DNA of 64,000 nt from Sambucus nigra. Its lineage: Eukaryota; Streptophyta; Magnoliopsida; Dipsacales; Adoxaceae. Position numbers and translations under genes: made by a program. The stretch spans positions 97,843,967-97,907,966 of the forward strand of contig OX422216.1 of NCBI GenBank assembly GCA_949130495.1, read 5' to 3'. Below, one piece after another: positions 24,511 to 36,410 of the stretch (positions are counted from its first letter, which is position 1; each line of letters starts with the position of its first letter). The notes under the pieces are model-generated. The model saw nothing but the letters and a program-made list of their open reading frames with translations, ran no database searches and was not told where the DNA came from.

Positions 24511-26264
24511 AATATCCCATTTTCGCTATTTCGGGACAAAACTTAAAACAAAAAACCTAATGGATCATAAAGATCAGTAAGACTCAATCCCCAACAACGA
24601 AAAGGAAAAAGAGTACAAACACTTGATTGACACAAACTTGATTAGCTTTGCTCTGATGTAAACCTTTGTCGCATCATTGCTAACATTCACACTTAAATAT
24701 AACTTCAAATGCAACTTGAATCAATATAAACCACATATGATAAAACCTCCCCGTTTGTCAAACAATCTCTACCTAAGATAGGACATCTCCGCCTAAGGTA
24801 CAAAACCCTTCTGGATTATAAGATTGAGATACCATTTCTCCCTTTTTATGTTCAGGAATAGACAAAGAATAAGGGGAATAATAATAAAACATTTCTACCA
24901 ATAAAACCAATTCTCCTCCTAGGTGAACCATGGGTACTCATAAAGGAAAAATAAATATATCATGTAATGGTGAGAAGTAAGCATGCAACGACAAACAATA
25001 CGAAAACACAAGCACAAATAATCCAACCTACAAGAAAGTGATATCAACTATGATGCAAGAATTTAAGTATAAGATACCTAGATGATCATAAAATATGCCA
25101 ATATGAATCGAAGATTAAGCATTAGGCAAACAAGGATTAAATGAAAACACAAGGACTCAAAACAGAAAATACCATATATATATATATATAACCGCACATA
25201 TACCAAGAAGGCAAATACAAATATAGGTATAAAATATTATAAAAGACAAAAACACATAAGCTTTACACACTCGCATAGTAACAATGTGTCAAACATAAGC
25301 AATACGGAGTGAAGGGGCGTGAACAAGAAATAAGAGAAAATGACCCAGTCACTCGAAAATGTCCATGTAGATCTATTTGACCGCAATAATTTATCAACAT
25401 TCGATTTGGCCTCACATGTTAAACAAAGAACTCAAAAGGATAAACAAATACAATGCACACCAGCTTAGAAATTTTAGTGATTCTCAAATTAATAGCCAAA
25501 ATAATATAGCTCAACTAGGACTCATTATGCAAACCCATTGATCATCAACTAAACATCCTCAAAAATATAAATCATTTTTCTCTCTTTTTCTTTTGAAGAT
25601 ATCTAATTTTTTGAAAAATCAATAAATGTTTTGTCCTTGGCAAATATTTTATTTTATTGCCTCCCAAATTTTTTTAGGCTCTTGCCAACAGTGGCCTTTC
25701 ACACAAGGAAGCTTTCTTCCTTCGTAGACCTTTCTTATGCACACTCATATTTTCAATAAAAATCAAAGACATGGGCAATGGTTCTTACTTTCACAAATCC
25801 CCTATAGTAATTTTTTTATATAAACGACAAGATTTTTAGGAGAACACCTCACTTAGATCATGACACATATGAAGCTGAAATCCAAACGAGCTTATGCAAA
25901 GTGTGTGCATAGGCATATACAAAGTGAATCCATCATGAAAATCAATTTTATACTACTTCATGAAAACATGATTAAGAACAATCCAAGCATTGAAAATCAT
26001 AATCAAATGTCCTAGTCACATGGATACATGGAAGGTATGGAATTTAAACACACTAATATGCCACACAATGAGTGTAAAACTAAAATACACACATCCACAA
26101 ATCTTTTTGAGTTTTTAATACATTTTCAAAACAGTTCAAAAGACAAGAAAAATCTTTTTCCATTTTTCACATTAAGACCTAAAAAATGGAAAATAAAAAC
26201 ATAAAAGATAAACATGTCATAACACTAGCAAATTCTATAACATGAAGCACAAAACTAGTGTATG
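24511..26264 (-). other. Element B, non-coding internal region
   Basis: AT-rich sequence with no ORF of note. It starts at the tract next to the 3' LTR and ends at the gypsy 1 insertion; ACAAA at 26265-26269 is the left target-site copy. Bases 25673-25733 are a block shared with elements C (58779-58840) and D (61985-62100). TGCAAACCCATTGAT near 25530 is also shared with C. A short (TA)n run lies at about 25172-25190. Confidence 0.65.
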
Positions 26265-26269
26265 ACAAA

Positions 26270-27233
26270 TGATGATACGGAGAACAGCACCACCCTTCAA
26301 GGTGTTTGTGAGCTCAATTCAATGTTAACAATAGCAGCACAAGGGTATATACACATATAGTAGAAGGAGGTGATGAGAAGAGGATTCACACCGAGATATA
26401 AGTGGTTCAGCCAATTAGGCCTACATCCACTGTGCAAGTGTATGATGTGTATCACTGTATGAGGGCTCTAATGGCCATAGATACAATCTCTCAAGCTTTC
26501 TCTCTCTACAAGTGTATTTAGACAGAGTTTCATCTAGGGTTGCTAATTTCTTCCCCCTCCTCCAGGAAGGAGAAGTCATGTATATATAATACTTGGGGGG
26601 TGTAATGTACCCCCCATGCATGCAATGAGCATGTGTGTGTTGATCTAGCCAATACGATGAAGACATCTGTCACTGTCACATATAGAGAATGATGATGAAA
26701 TATTCCCCCCACGTGAAGGGAATGATTTGTTATAACTGATTTGTGTACACGTGTTCTTATCCTCACATATGTGCATAAGAGCTCGACCATGTCTGGTCAC
26801 AACCTCGGCATGGAAGAATACAAGGTTGGTAAAGTCTGGTTGCTATCCTATCCGAGATTAATCATGATAACCTCGGCCCATGTGGGGCCGAGGTCAAATA
26901 AGTGAGTTATAAGGTCGGCCTGGTCCGAGGTTGAGCTGGAACATGCTAGGAACAACGGCTGAGATCCTGTCGAAGCTGGCCTTGACGGGAGTGTAACCTC
27001 TGTAACCTCGGCCTTCTCCCAACCAAGGTTGTCATATTCTGGATGGTCTGATAAATAACTATTCCCATGGATTATGGAGACTTCACTTGCCGAGGTAGCT
27101 TGTAACGTCGGCCATGGCCGACCTTGCCTAAGACGAGATTACTGGTCCTTGATCTAAGACTCTTCTAACATCGACCATACCAATGGCTGAGGTTGATGTC
27201 TCAGAGTCGAGGGGGTACACTTGGGGCATATCA
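26270..27233 (-). repeat. Gypsy 1: 3' LTR
   Basis: 964 bp, from TGATGATACGG to GGGGCATATCA on the plus strand. It is closely similar to the 956-bp copy at 43837. The minus strand has a TATA-like TATTATATATAC near 26575-26590. The right part (U3, 26800-27230) is rich in GCCGAGG or CCTCGGC motifs. A purine-rich stretch (CTAAGGGCTAGGGGTGAT, minus strand) adjoins at 27234-27251. Confidence 0.92.
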
Positions 27234-29890
27234 ATCACCCCTAGCCCTTAGTTACCTGTGTGATCAGGTGTCTAAGGGATATATTTACCCGAGGTTGCAT
27301 TTCTTCGGGTGTCAATGGTCTCTTGACAAGTGTCAGCTACTGGAGTAGGTGGCGTGCCTGGCAGGTTTGATGATGTTTGACTGTCTTTTAGGCTCCCAAG
27401 GCAATGATGGGACTTGGGACGCGTGCACTCATAATTAAGGGTTTAAACCCCATTTTCTTCTATTTTTTCCTCATTCTCTCCTTCTCCAGCTTTGGTCATT
27501 TCTGCAACATTCTCTCTCTAAAAGAGCTCTGATTTGAAGTGCGTTTGGGTGGTCATTCCTCGCGAATCATTCCTTGCTTCTCATCACTTTTCTTCAGGTA
27601 TCCCTTGCCATCCCTTCTTCTTCATTTTTCTGCCCTTGTTCTTACTTTTTCATTTTCCGGTGAGCTCCAAGAGGTTTTCGGTGAAGCTATTGGTTTTTTC
27701 GATGAACTATTCTGAACTATTCTTCATCGTTTTTGTTCAAAGTTTAATAGCTTGATCTTTAATTCCATTTGCCAATCTTGTTTGTAATTTAGGAGAGTCA
27801 TAAGTCTAGCGTCTGCCTTATATGCTCAGACCCCGTTACCAACTCTTAGAGGAGTTCCCTTCTCTTAGGGAGAAGACCTTAGATAAAATTAAACAAATAG
27901 AAAGAGCCTAAGAGGAAGCTCGTAGGGCAGAGGCGTTCCCCATCAGGCCTATTTTTCCACCACCTCTGAAGGTCATATACCCTGAACCAACTGAACCAGC
28001 TAACAAAGCAGAGGTTCCTGCTGAACCCTCTCCAATGTTGGAGTCTGAGTCATCCACCTCAGACCCTATGTCTGTGGACGCCTTCCAAGAGGCCATGGAC
28101 TTCACAAATCAACAAGATCAAGTCCCTGATCAGGCAGAGGTTTCCAGTCGGGCCTCGTCTCACAAAATTTCAAGCACATCAACCTCTTTCTCAAAGGTTG
28201 AGATTATTGGACCAAGTGTGGCTGTTCCACCAATTCTTGAAGCCATTCCTCTATCGGCAGTCATAGGGGCTGAGTTTGTTCAGAGGTTTCCAGGTGGTGC
28301 CCCATCGTCTGCTCCGGTCGACATTGAGACAGATGACGATAATGGTGTTGAGAGTGACGTTGACACCTCTGAGGCGGACGAGATTGAGAGTACAGTTAGT
28401 GAGGTCAACCTTCTGGCCTTCAGACATCTATATTCCATAAGTCCCTCTATAAAACTTAGGAGACCTCTGAGGACAGAGAGGGTTTATGACGGCCGAGACG
28501 GTGAGATCTGCCTATATGAGCAGATGTTCAAGTTGGGGTTTCATTTGTCCATCCATCCTATCATCAGGGCTATATTGTCTTACATCAACTTGGCTCCTTC
28601 CCAGTTGTCACCCAATTCTTGGAGGGTGATAATTGGAGCCATTGTCCTATGAAAGGTTGTCCATCACTCAGACCTTCCAGTCCAAGTCTTCACGGGGTGC
28701 TATGTCCCTTCGTCTGCCATGAATCATCCGAGCTATTATCATTTCTTATCTCGGAAGTCAAACAAAAAGATGCCACAGATCACACAAACCTCGAACCATA
28801 ACTGGAAGCCACGCTACTTCTTCGCATCAGGTCCATGGGAATTTGGTCCAAGTGCCCTCTCTTCCTCATTAGAGCCAAGGGTACCCCTGAGATGGGGAAA
28901 GGTAATAATGGCTACCAAGGCCGACCCTGGGCTAAGCCTAAACAATTTTTAGAAGGTCAAAAACCTTCAGGATCAGGGAGCAGTATGGTCTGCTTGTCAA
29001 ATTCGAACACCTGATGACTCCCTACTATCTCTCTGATACCGATCTTGGGGGGGCCCTCTGACAGAACTTCGTAAGTGATTTTTATTTAAATAAGTTATAC
29101 CTCTGAATTTATATATGTCTGACTCTCTAACTCAGACCTTTCTATCTTACAGAGCGTCCGAAGGGAATATCTGACGAGTTATGGGAGATGGCAGCACCAA
29201 GTTTAACGAAGCTCGTCAAAAAAGCAGGTCTGAATGCTCCTCCTCCTCCTCCCTCAACCTCGAGGGCTGAGGCCACCAAGAAGAGAAAGGTTGCCGATCC
29301 TGCCCCTGAGGATCAGAGGCAGAAGAAGAAAGGTGGGGATCGGGCTATCCCTATTTCTTCTGAGGATGCATTGGCTGCTCGTATAGAGCAACTGAAAATT
29401 AATGATAGCATCATAGGCCACAGTTTGCAGGCGTTGGATGCCATCAGCTCTGCTATGATCGATGCTGATAAACGCTTTTGTCGATCCATGGACACCCCTC
29501 TGCTGGTTGAGTTTGGCCTTCACAGGTCTATTCAGGTATGACTTCGGATTTCAGTTTAGCTTCGAAGTGTAACCTCTATTTTGAATTTCAACTTATATAT
29601 ATGACCACATGATTTGCAGGGCCTCGTTGTTATGCATCATCTTGCTAACTAGACGCTGAAGAAGTTGCCCCACATCCAGAAAGTCCAGGAGGCCGAGAAG
29701 GTGCAAAGCTCTCTGAATGCAGAGGTAGACCGTCTGAAGTCTGCCTTTGAGGGGTCTGATAAGAAGGCTAAGGAGTTGGAGAAAGAGATCTCCAAGCTCA
29801 AAAAGGACCACACCACTACTCTGAAGGCCAATGACGACGTTCTCCAGCAGAAGGTTGATGCTGCAGTGAAGGCAGCCCTTGAGGATGCTT

Positions 29891-31898
29891 TGAAGCACCT
29901 TATACTCTTGACTCACTTGAGTTTGTATTGTATAAGTGTTCATCTAGTTTGGAAATTGTGACAAAATTGTGTCTATCCTAGAAACCAAAGAACCCCAGAG
30001 TTTGGTTTGCTATTTCGTCCTTCTTGCTTGATTGATCGAGACAATATTACCAACACTCACACACAGTAGAATTGATCTCATACATTTCATATTGCATATA
30101 ATTGTGTGTACATATGTTGAGTGTGTTCAAATCCCTAAAATTGATTTTTAATATTTTTTTGGGATTTTATAAACCTTTAAAATATTTTTTTTAATTAAAA
30201 TTTATTTTTAAAAGTTTTTGGGGTCAATCTGCAATTAAGTATTGGTGGTTATATTGACTGTAAGTTACCTTGGGTAGAATTCAAAAGCGACAGAGACTTC
30301 AGGGTGTGTTTGAATTTATTTTAAGATGCGCGTTTGTCATCTTATTATTGCCCAACATCTGTTGCATTCTGATTGGTTGAGTTTGTGTTTCTTTATAGAG
30401 AGTAAACATGCGCTTGTTTACAACCCTTGGATCGTTTTTATCAACGATCTGCATGCGCTCTTACATCATCCCTGTGAACCTCATATGAACCAATCAGGAG
30501 AGTTTTAATCACTGCATATCGTGAACCCTTGGATCAAAGTCAATAAACCTTGAATCAATCTGAGCCATTGATTTTGAACCTTATTCTCGAATCTTCTCAG
30601 CCTCCTATAAAAGGCCCCCTTCCCTCAGCCATCTGAGACTTTTGCCATTTCGTCCTTTTAGAGAGAAAAGAGAGAGTAGAGAGAGAAGAGAGACAAGAGA
30701 GAGAAAGAGAGAAAGAGTTAGAAACCCTAACCCTAACCTTAAATCGTCAAAACCTTTTCAAACCTAAACCTCTTTTCAAGTTCTGTATATACCAAACACA
30801 ACCTTGAGTGTTTGAGTTTTTAAGAGGTTGAGAGTTGGTTTGTTTTGTTAGTTTTATTGCTGTAACCTCTTCGTTCGTAGATCTTGTTATCAACTTAAAC
30901 ATATTTTTAGATCTGTGTTTCTTCTTTTATAGAAACCCTAGATCTAAGACTTTGCATGTTATATTACACATAGATCTACATTTTGGTTTCTCATCTTGAG
31001 AAAATATTTGTTGATTTGGTTCTGTAAATGTTTTTAACTTCGAAATCAATAAATTCTTTTTCTGTTTCTAGTTCTCTTGAAACAAGACCTTTGACCTAGT
31101 TTAGAATCGCATTTGGTGATTTTCAATCTCAAAAATATTTTCAAAACATGAGATTGATTAAGATCTTGATACGTCTTCTGAGCAAGATAGCCGTGGATTC
31201 TGGGATTATTGTAAAGGTCAAATAAGGTTAAGTTTTGTGACAAGAGAGAAATAGAAAAATCACAGCATATAGTTCTTATATGTAATTTGTTAGGATTGGT
31301 TGTATATAATAAGTGTGTGTGTGCGCATGCATGTGTTAGAAAGCACCTCCACAAACACTATCACCCTACCACACTAAAAGTATTAGTAATAAGATCTCAA
31401 GAATAAGAGTCGATGTAAAAAACTTGAACAAATTGGAAGTTACCAAACTGAGAGAACAACATCAATAATCAGAACTACAGAGAAGTTATAAGGACACCAG
31501 AGGGTACATTCCTAAAATTATATAGGTCTGAGTTGTATGCATATTTGTTATATAGTTTGTAACTATTAAAATTTATTTTAGTGGAATTTTGGTTTACTCC
31601 GTAGAGGGAGTCGTGGATGTTTTCTCAGTTGGGTGAGGTTTTACCACGTAAAAAATCCTTGTTCTTAATCTTTCTACATCTCCTCATCTAATTCTTGGTT
31701 GTGCTGTGTTTAAAGTTTTTTAAACTGATTTATTAAACATGTTAATCAAATCTTGAACAGATCTCGTACATACTTTTGTTAAACACATCTTGTGATTAAT
31801 TAGTTTTGATTTTAAAGAAAAGAGTTTCTTCAAAAAACAGTTCGGAGTTACTTAAATAGTTTAATTTTATATTAAACGGCTTTAGTAACAGATTTTCA
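29891..31898 (+). mobile_element. Solo LTR (2008 bp) in the antisense ORF
   Basis: Starts TGAAGCACC, ends AGATTTTCA, and is flanked by a perfect 5-bp duplication TGCTT (29886-29890 and 31899-31903). Its removal restores the exon frame. The right half resembles copia-type LTRs (GGGAGTCGTGGATG near 31605, ACCACGTAAAAAATCC near 31642). No internal region or second LTR exists, so it is a recombination remnant. I see no gene in it. Confidence 0.9.
30605..30738 (+). promoter_or_regulatory. TATA box and telo-box of the solo LTR
   Basis: CTATAAAAG at 30605-30613 is a strong plant TATA box. About 50 bases on, a GA-rich leader starts, and AAACCCTAACCCTAACC (30722-30738) contains the plant telo-box AAACCCTAA. 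Telo-boxes are known in promoters of translation-related plant genes. Their effect here is inferred. Confidence 0.6.
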
Positions 31899-32424
31899 TG
31901 CTTCCGAGGGGATTCTGGCCGATTACAAAGTCTCCGATGAATTCATCAGCTTCGGCTTTGAGTACCTCGAGAGAGGTATTAAGGCTACTGGCAAATGGGC
32001 GGATGTTAAGGAGAAGGAGTTAGGGAGCTTGAAAGCCTCTGACTTCATAGGTCTGGGATTTGCTAACCCTCAATTTACCCAAGCCCTTCAAGGGGTTGAA
32101 GAGGATGACATTGCCCTTGCAGAGACTGCGCCACTGGATGTTACAGAGACTGAGGGAGCCAACCCCAGAGATGATGCGGCTGAGGTGACCAACGTCGGCC
32201 AAGGGAATCAGGCTGAGGATGCCAGCACTGTCCCTACAAATCCTTAGGCTATTTTTGTGAAGATTTTGTACTTTTTCACTATGTATTTGAAATGTAACCT
32301 CTGATGAACAATGTTACTTTATATTTTTTCCATTTATCACTTAATCTGTCAACCTCTGAGGAGGGCTCTTATTTCTTCTCTTGCTAAATTGTTTGTTGGA
32401 TGATTTTCTTTGCCATGCAATAAT

Positions 32425-33192
32425 TTTCACCAAACTAATGATGTTAAGGGTATGAGGTCATCCAAGTATGATGTCTGACCTCAGACCTTATCACCAAATC
32501 ATGACGTTATAAGGTCTGAGGTCATCAACTAAGATGTTATCCTCATAAATAATTTCACCAACTTAATGATGTTAAGGGTCTGAGGTCATCCAAGTATGAT
32601 GTCTGACCTCTGACCTTGTCACCAAATCATGATGTTATAAGGTCTGAGGTCATCAACTAAGATGTTATCCTCATAAATAATTTCACCAAATTAAAGATGT
32701 TGAGGGTCTGAGGTCATCCAAGTATGATGTCTGACCTCAGGCCTTGTCACCAAATCATGATGTTATAAGGTCCGAGGTCATCAACTAAGATGTTATCCTC
32801 ATAAATAATTTTATAAAATTAATGATGTTGAGGGTCTGAGGTCATCCAAGTATGATGTCTGACCTCAGACCTTGTCACCAAATCATGATGTTATAAGGTC
32901 TGAGGTCATCAACTAAGATGTTATCATCATAAATAATTTCACCAAATTAATGATGTTGAGGGTCTGAGGTCATCCAAGTATGATGTCTGACCTCAGACCT
33001 TGTCACCAAATCATGATGTTATAAGGTATGAGGTCATCAACTAAGATGTTATCCTCATAAATAATTTCACCAAATTAATGATGTTGAGGGTCTGAGGTAA
33101 TCCAAGTATGATGTCTGACCTCAGACCTTGTCACCAAATCATGATGTTATAAGGTCTGAGGTCATCAACTAAGATGTTATCCTCGTAAATAA
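32425..33192. repeat. 128-bp tandem array, six copies
   Basis: TTTCACCA or its variant recurs at 32425, 32553, 32681, 32809, 32937, 33065 and 33193, a constant step of 128. Each unit holds a dyad GGTCTGAGGTCA ... TGACCTCAGACC (15-base spacer), and a further GGTCTGAGGTCA. Copies differ by only a few bases. The array sits just 3' of integrase, a place where Tat elements often carry tandem repeats. Confidence 0.95.
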
Positions 33193-33300
33193 TTTCACCA
33201 ATCGAGCATAATCTCATCAAGAACTGTCACATGAATTTGATCTTTTCATTAATAATCTCTTCATAAGATAATACATTGGCACAAACTCTGACAACATCAT

Positions 33301-34560
33301 ATGTAATACTTCTTTAGATGGTCAGCATTCCAGGGATTGGAAAAAGGTTCCCCTTCTAGGTTTTCTAGCCTGTAGGTCCCGGGTACAACCTCTTCGATCA
33401 CTTTGTAGGGACCGTGCCAATTTGGGTGAAGCTTGTTTGCCTTCTACAGTGTCTTATTCAGTACTAAGTCTCCCATGGCAATGGGTCTTGATTTCACCCT
33501 TTGATTGTAGAACTTTGCTATTCTTTATTGGTAAGTTGCTTGCCTGATTTCTGCGTCTTCCCTTCTCTCCTCGATCAAGTCTAGGTCGAGTCTTCTCTCC
33601 TCCCCATTCTTCTCAGGGTCATAAGTCTGCACCCTATGAGTAGGGAGTTCAACCTCTATTGGTATGACGGCCTCTGAGCCATGCGATAACATAAACGGGG
33701 TCTCCCCTGTTGGCGTCCTAACCGTTGTTCTGTAGGCCCATAGCAGGGCATAAACTTCTTCAGCCCATCTACCCTTAACCTTTTCTAACCTCTTCTTGAT
33801 CTCGTCAAGGATCGTTCTGTTTGTGACTTCGGTCTGACCGTTTGCTTGTGGTCGGCCAGGAGAAGAGAAAAAATGCTTTATCCCAACTCTTTCGCAGTAT
33901 TTTTCCAGGGAAGAGTTCTTGAACTGTGTTCTGTTGTCCGAAATGAGGGTGTTTGGGAGGACATGTCTGCATATGATGTTCTTCCAAATAAATTGGAAGG
34001 TCTTTCGCTCTGTAATCGTGATCATCAGCTCTGCCTCTACCCATTTGGAGAAGTAATCAATGGCGACTATCAGAAATCTGTAATTATATGCAGCCCTTGG
34101 CAGGGGACCTACCAAGTCAATCCCCCATACTGCGAATGGCTAAGGGGAACTGATAGACATCATAGGCTGATGAGGTTGATGTGGGACTGTGGAGAATCTC
34201 TGACATTTGTCGCACCTCTTTACAAAAGCTGCAGCGTCCTTTGCCAAGGTTGGCCACGAGTATCCCTGCGTAATAATTCTTTTGGACAAGGGTCTTCCTC
34301 CTATGTGACTGGAGCAAGAACCCTCATGTACCTCTCGTAAGATATGGGTAACTTCGGTGGGATGGACGCATCTGAGCAGGGGTAATAAGAGTCCCTTTAT
34401 ATACAGGACATTTCCTACTATTGAGAACTTTGCAGCTCTGTATCTCAACTTCCTCCTCTCCAACTTTGACTCTGGTAGCACCCCTTCTCTGATATATCTG
34501 ATAATTAGATCCATCCACGAGTCCCCAAGATTTAAATTGAGGCAAGGGTTACTGACCTCT
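33301..34560 (-). pseudogene. Gypsy 1 integrase
   Basis: It would insert the DNA copy into the genome. An HHCC zinc domain comes first (VHEGSCSSH near 34275, CDKCQRF near 34205). The catalytic core follows: WGIDLVGPLP near 34115 (first Asp), LISDNRTQF near 33935 (second Asp; the family has Gly where this has Arg), and QTEVTNRT near 33828 (Glu). A C-terminal GPYKVIEEV block near 33400 follows. A TAG near 34139 replaces the Trp before the core, and further stops lie near 33520 and 33450. Spacing between domains is normal. The 128-bp array begins about 110 bases downstream. Confidence 0.88.
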
Positions 34561-35547
34561 TCTTATTTAATGGTTGCTTTGGGTAAGATCTCAACTGGGA
34601 CTGTCCTTCTGATATCTGTCCTCCTTGTCGAAGCTAGTCTTGCTAATGTGTCTGCATGACTGTTGTTTTATCGAGGTATTCTCTTCATCTTTACCTCCTC
34701 GAGGCCTTCAAGTATCGTTCTCACCCTCTTCAGGTATTTGGCCATCCTTTCATCCTTGGCCTTATAAACCCCCAATACTTGATTAACAACCAACCTTGAG
34801 TCACTGTGAAGGAGTAGTTATCTTATTCCAACGGTTCTTGCCAAGGAGAGGCCTTCTATTATGGCCTCGTATTCTGACTCGTTATTTGACGCCTTGAAGT
34901 TGAACCTTAGGGCATATTCGATGTTGGTACCATCCGGGTCTGAGAGTATTAGGCCTGCACCGCTTCTATTTCCGCAAGTAGACCCATCGACGAAGAGGTT
35001 CCAGATGTCTTTGTCTGATGAGAAATCCTCTTCTAACATAACTCCCTGTCTGAAGAGGTACCGATCTTCTTCATTCTCGGCTATCCCATCTATGACTCTC
35101 TTGGGCATAACCTCTTTTGGGTGTCAGAAGACGTTGCTGTTTGACCCTTCTGTGGCCTCTAGGCTATTCTCACCCTCGACCTCTTCCCATGTAAACTCTG
35201 CGACAAAATCTGCCAGTGCCTTCCTTTTGATGGTCGTCCTAGGCTGATAGGTAAGGTCATACTCCCCTAGCTCAATGGCACATGCCATCAATCTTCCTGA
35301 CTTCTTAAGTTTATAAAGGACCTGTCTTAGTGGGGAGTCAGTGAGGATGACCATCGAATGGGATTGAAAGTAGGGCTTCATCTTCCTAGAGGCATGTATC
35401 AAGGCATAGGCTAACTTTTCCATGCGAGGGTAATTCTGCTCAGATCCCTGAAGGTCCTTACTGTTGAAGTATACGGGCCTTTGGACCCTAACGTCCTCCC
35501 GTACAATAGCCGCACTTATAGCTGATTCAGAGACCGCTAGATAAACA
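34561..35547 (-). pseudogene. Gypsy 1 RNase H region (RT-linked RNase H and second RNase H)
   Basis: Two domains degrade or process the RNA strand. The first is the RT-linked RNase H: YPRMEKLAYALIHASRKMKPYF near 35420 and the IELGEYDLTYQPRTTIK block near 35240. After a linker comes a second RNase H: WNLFVDGSTC near 35000, GAGLILSDPDG, and ASNNESEYEAIIEGLSLA near 34870. The latter is the extra, archaeal-like RNase H that defines the Tat lineage. Stops separate them (near 35124 and 34818), and the second half of the extra domain is degraded. The first domain is separated from RT by CACTA 1. Confidence 0.85.
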
Positions 35548-35711
35548 CACTACACCAAAATGGGCAAATTGTCACCTTTCAGCCGGCCAGCCTTGTCAAG
35601 GTCATTGACCGTGACAAAAAACACGCGTTTTATGTCACGGTCATTGACCTTGACACGACCGTGACAACTAATTGTCACGGTCAAAGACCTTGACAGAACC
35701 GTGACAATGTT
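35548..35711 (+). repeat. CACTA 1: 5' terminal and subterminal repeats
   Basis: After the terminal inverted repeat come motifs of the form TGTCACGGTC-ATTGAC and their inverse, at about 35592-35616, 35634-35668 and 35666-35704. In En/Spm, TNPA binds subterminal repeats. The palindromic form here is of the same kind in all four ends of CACTA 1 and 2. Confidence 0.85.
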
Positions 35712-35759
35712 CGCAGCTAAAACCCTATCCCCCTTCTTTTTTCCCTCCCGCGCCGTTCC

Positions 35760-35767
<8 letters not shown>

Positions 35768-35801
<34 letters not shown>

Positions 35802-35806
35802 AAGCT

Positions 35807-35860
<54 letters not shown>

Positions 35861-36410
35861 CAGGTCCATTTTCTCTCTCTCTCTCTCTCTTCCATTTATA
35901 TATATATATATATTTGTGTGTATATTTATGTGTGTATGTGTATATATATATGTGTGTATGTGTGTGCGTGTGTGGGGGGTGGGGCAGGGTGGAGGTAGGG
36001 GGTGGGGCGGGGTGGGGCAGGGTGGGGGAGGGGGTGGTGGAGGGGGGCAGGGGGTGGGGTGGGTGTGTGTGTGTGTGTGTGTGGTGTGTGGTGGGGGAGG
36101 GGGTGGTGAGGGGGGGAGGGGGTGGTGGAGGGGGCAGGGGGTGGGGTGGGGTGTGTGTGTGGTGGTGGAGGGGGGGAGGGGGTGGTGGAGGGGGGCAGGG
36201 GGTGGGGTGGGGTGGTGTGTGTGTGTGTGTGTGTGTGTGGTGGTGTGTGGTGGGGGAGGGGGTGGTGGAGGGGGCAGGGGGTGGGGTTGTGTGTGTGTGT
36301 GTGTGTGTGTAGTGGTGGTGTGTGGTGGGGGAGGGGGTGGTGGAGGGGGGCAGGGGGTGGGGTGGGGTGGTGTGTGTGTGTGTGGGTGGTGGTGTGTGGT
36401 GGGGGAGTAA
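35768..36410 (+). repeat. Low-complexity block: CT run, TA run, then GT/G-rich minisatellite
   Basis: (CT)n at 35768-35894, a TA/TG section to 35970, then about 430 bases almost only G and T. A unit of the type GGTGGGGGAGGGGGTGGTGG recurs at least four times with variable (GT)n linkers. Long ORFs on both strands here are artefacts of low complexity. CACTA 2 has a shorter similar tract at 53581-53760. Confidence 0.9.

Larger units (their letters stand above)
27822..32247 (+). pseudogene. Gypsy 1 antisense ORF (spliced, similar to PF04195 proteins)
   Basis: Lies between integrase and 3' LTR on the strand opposite gag-pol. Exon 1 (27822 to about 29071) has a long acidic, Ser/Pro-rich N-terminus. 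A conserved core follows (LRRPLRTERVYDG, YEQMFKLGFHLSIHP, then the WEFG segment) like the family Pfam calls putative gypsy-type transposon. Exon 2 (about 29152-29535) is Lys/Pro-rich. Exon 3 starts at 29620 with a coiled coil and is cut at 29890 by the solo LTR; it resumes at 31904 and ends at TAG 32245. Introns show GTAAGT..CAG and GTATGA..CAG. Stops at 27909, 28650 and 28950, one probable frameshift near 28970 and a stop near 29648 make it dead. Its function is unknown. Confidence 0.75.

Noticed and set aside
30722..30738. Interstitial telomere sequence
   Set aside because: There are only two and a half CCCTAAA-like units, in the leader of an LTR. A telo-box promoter motif explains it better.
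32425..33192. CRISPR-like regular repeats
   Set aside because: The 128-bp units are directly adjacent, without unique spacers, and the DNA is from a plant. It is a simple tandem array.
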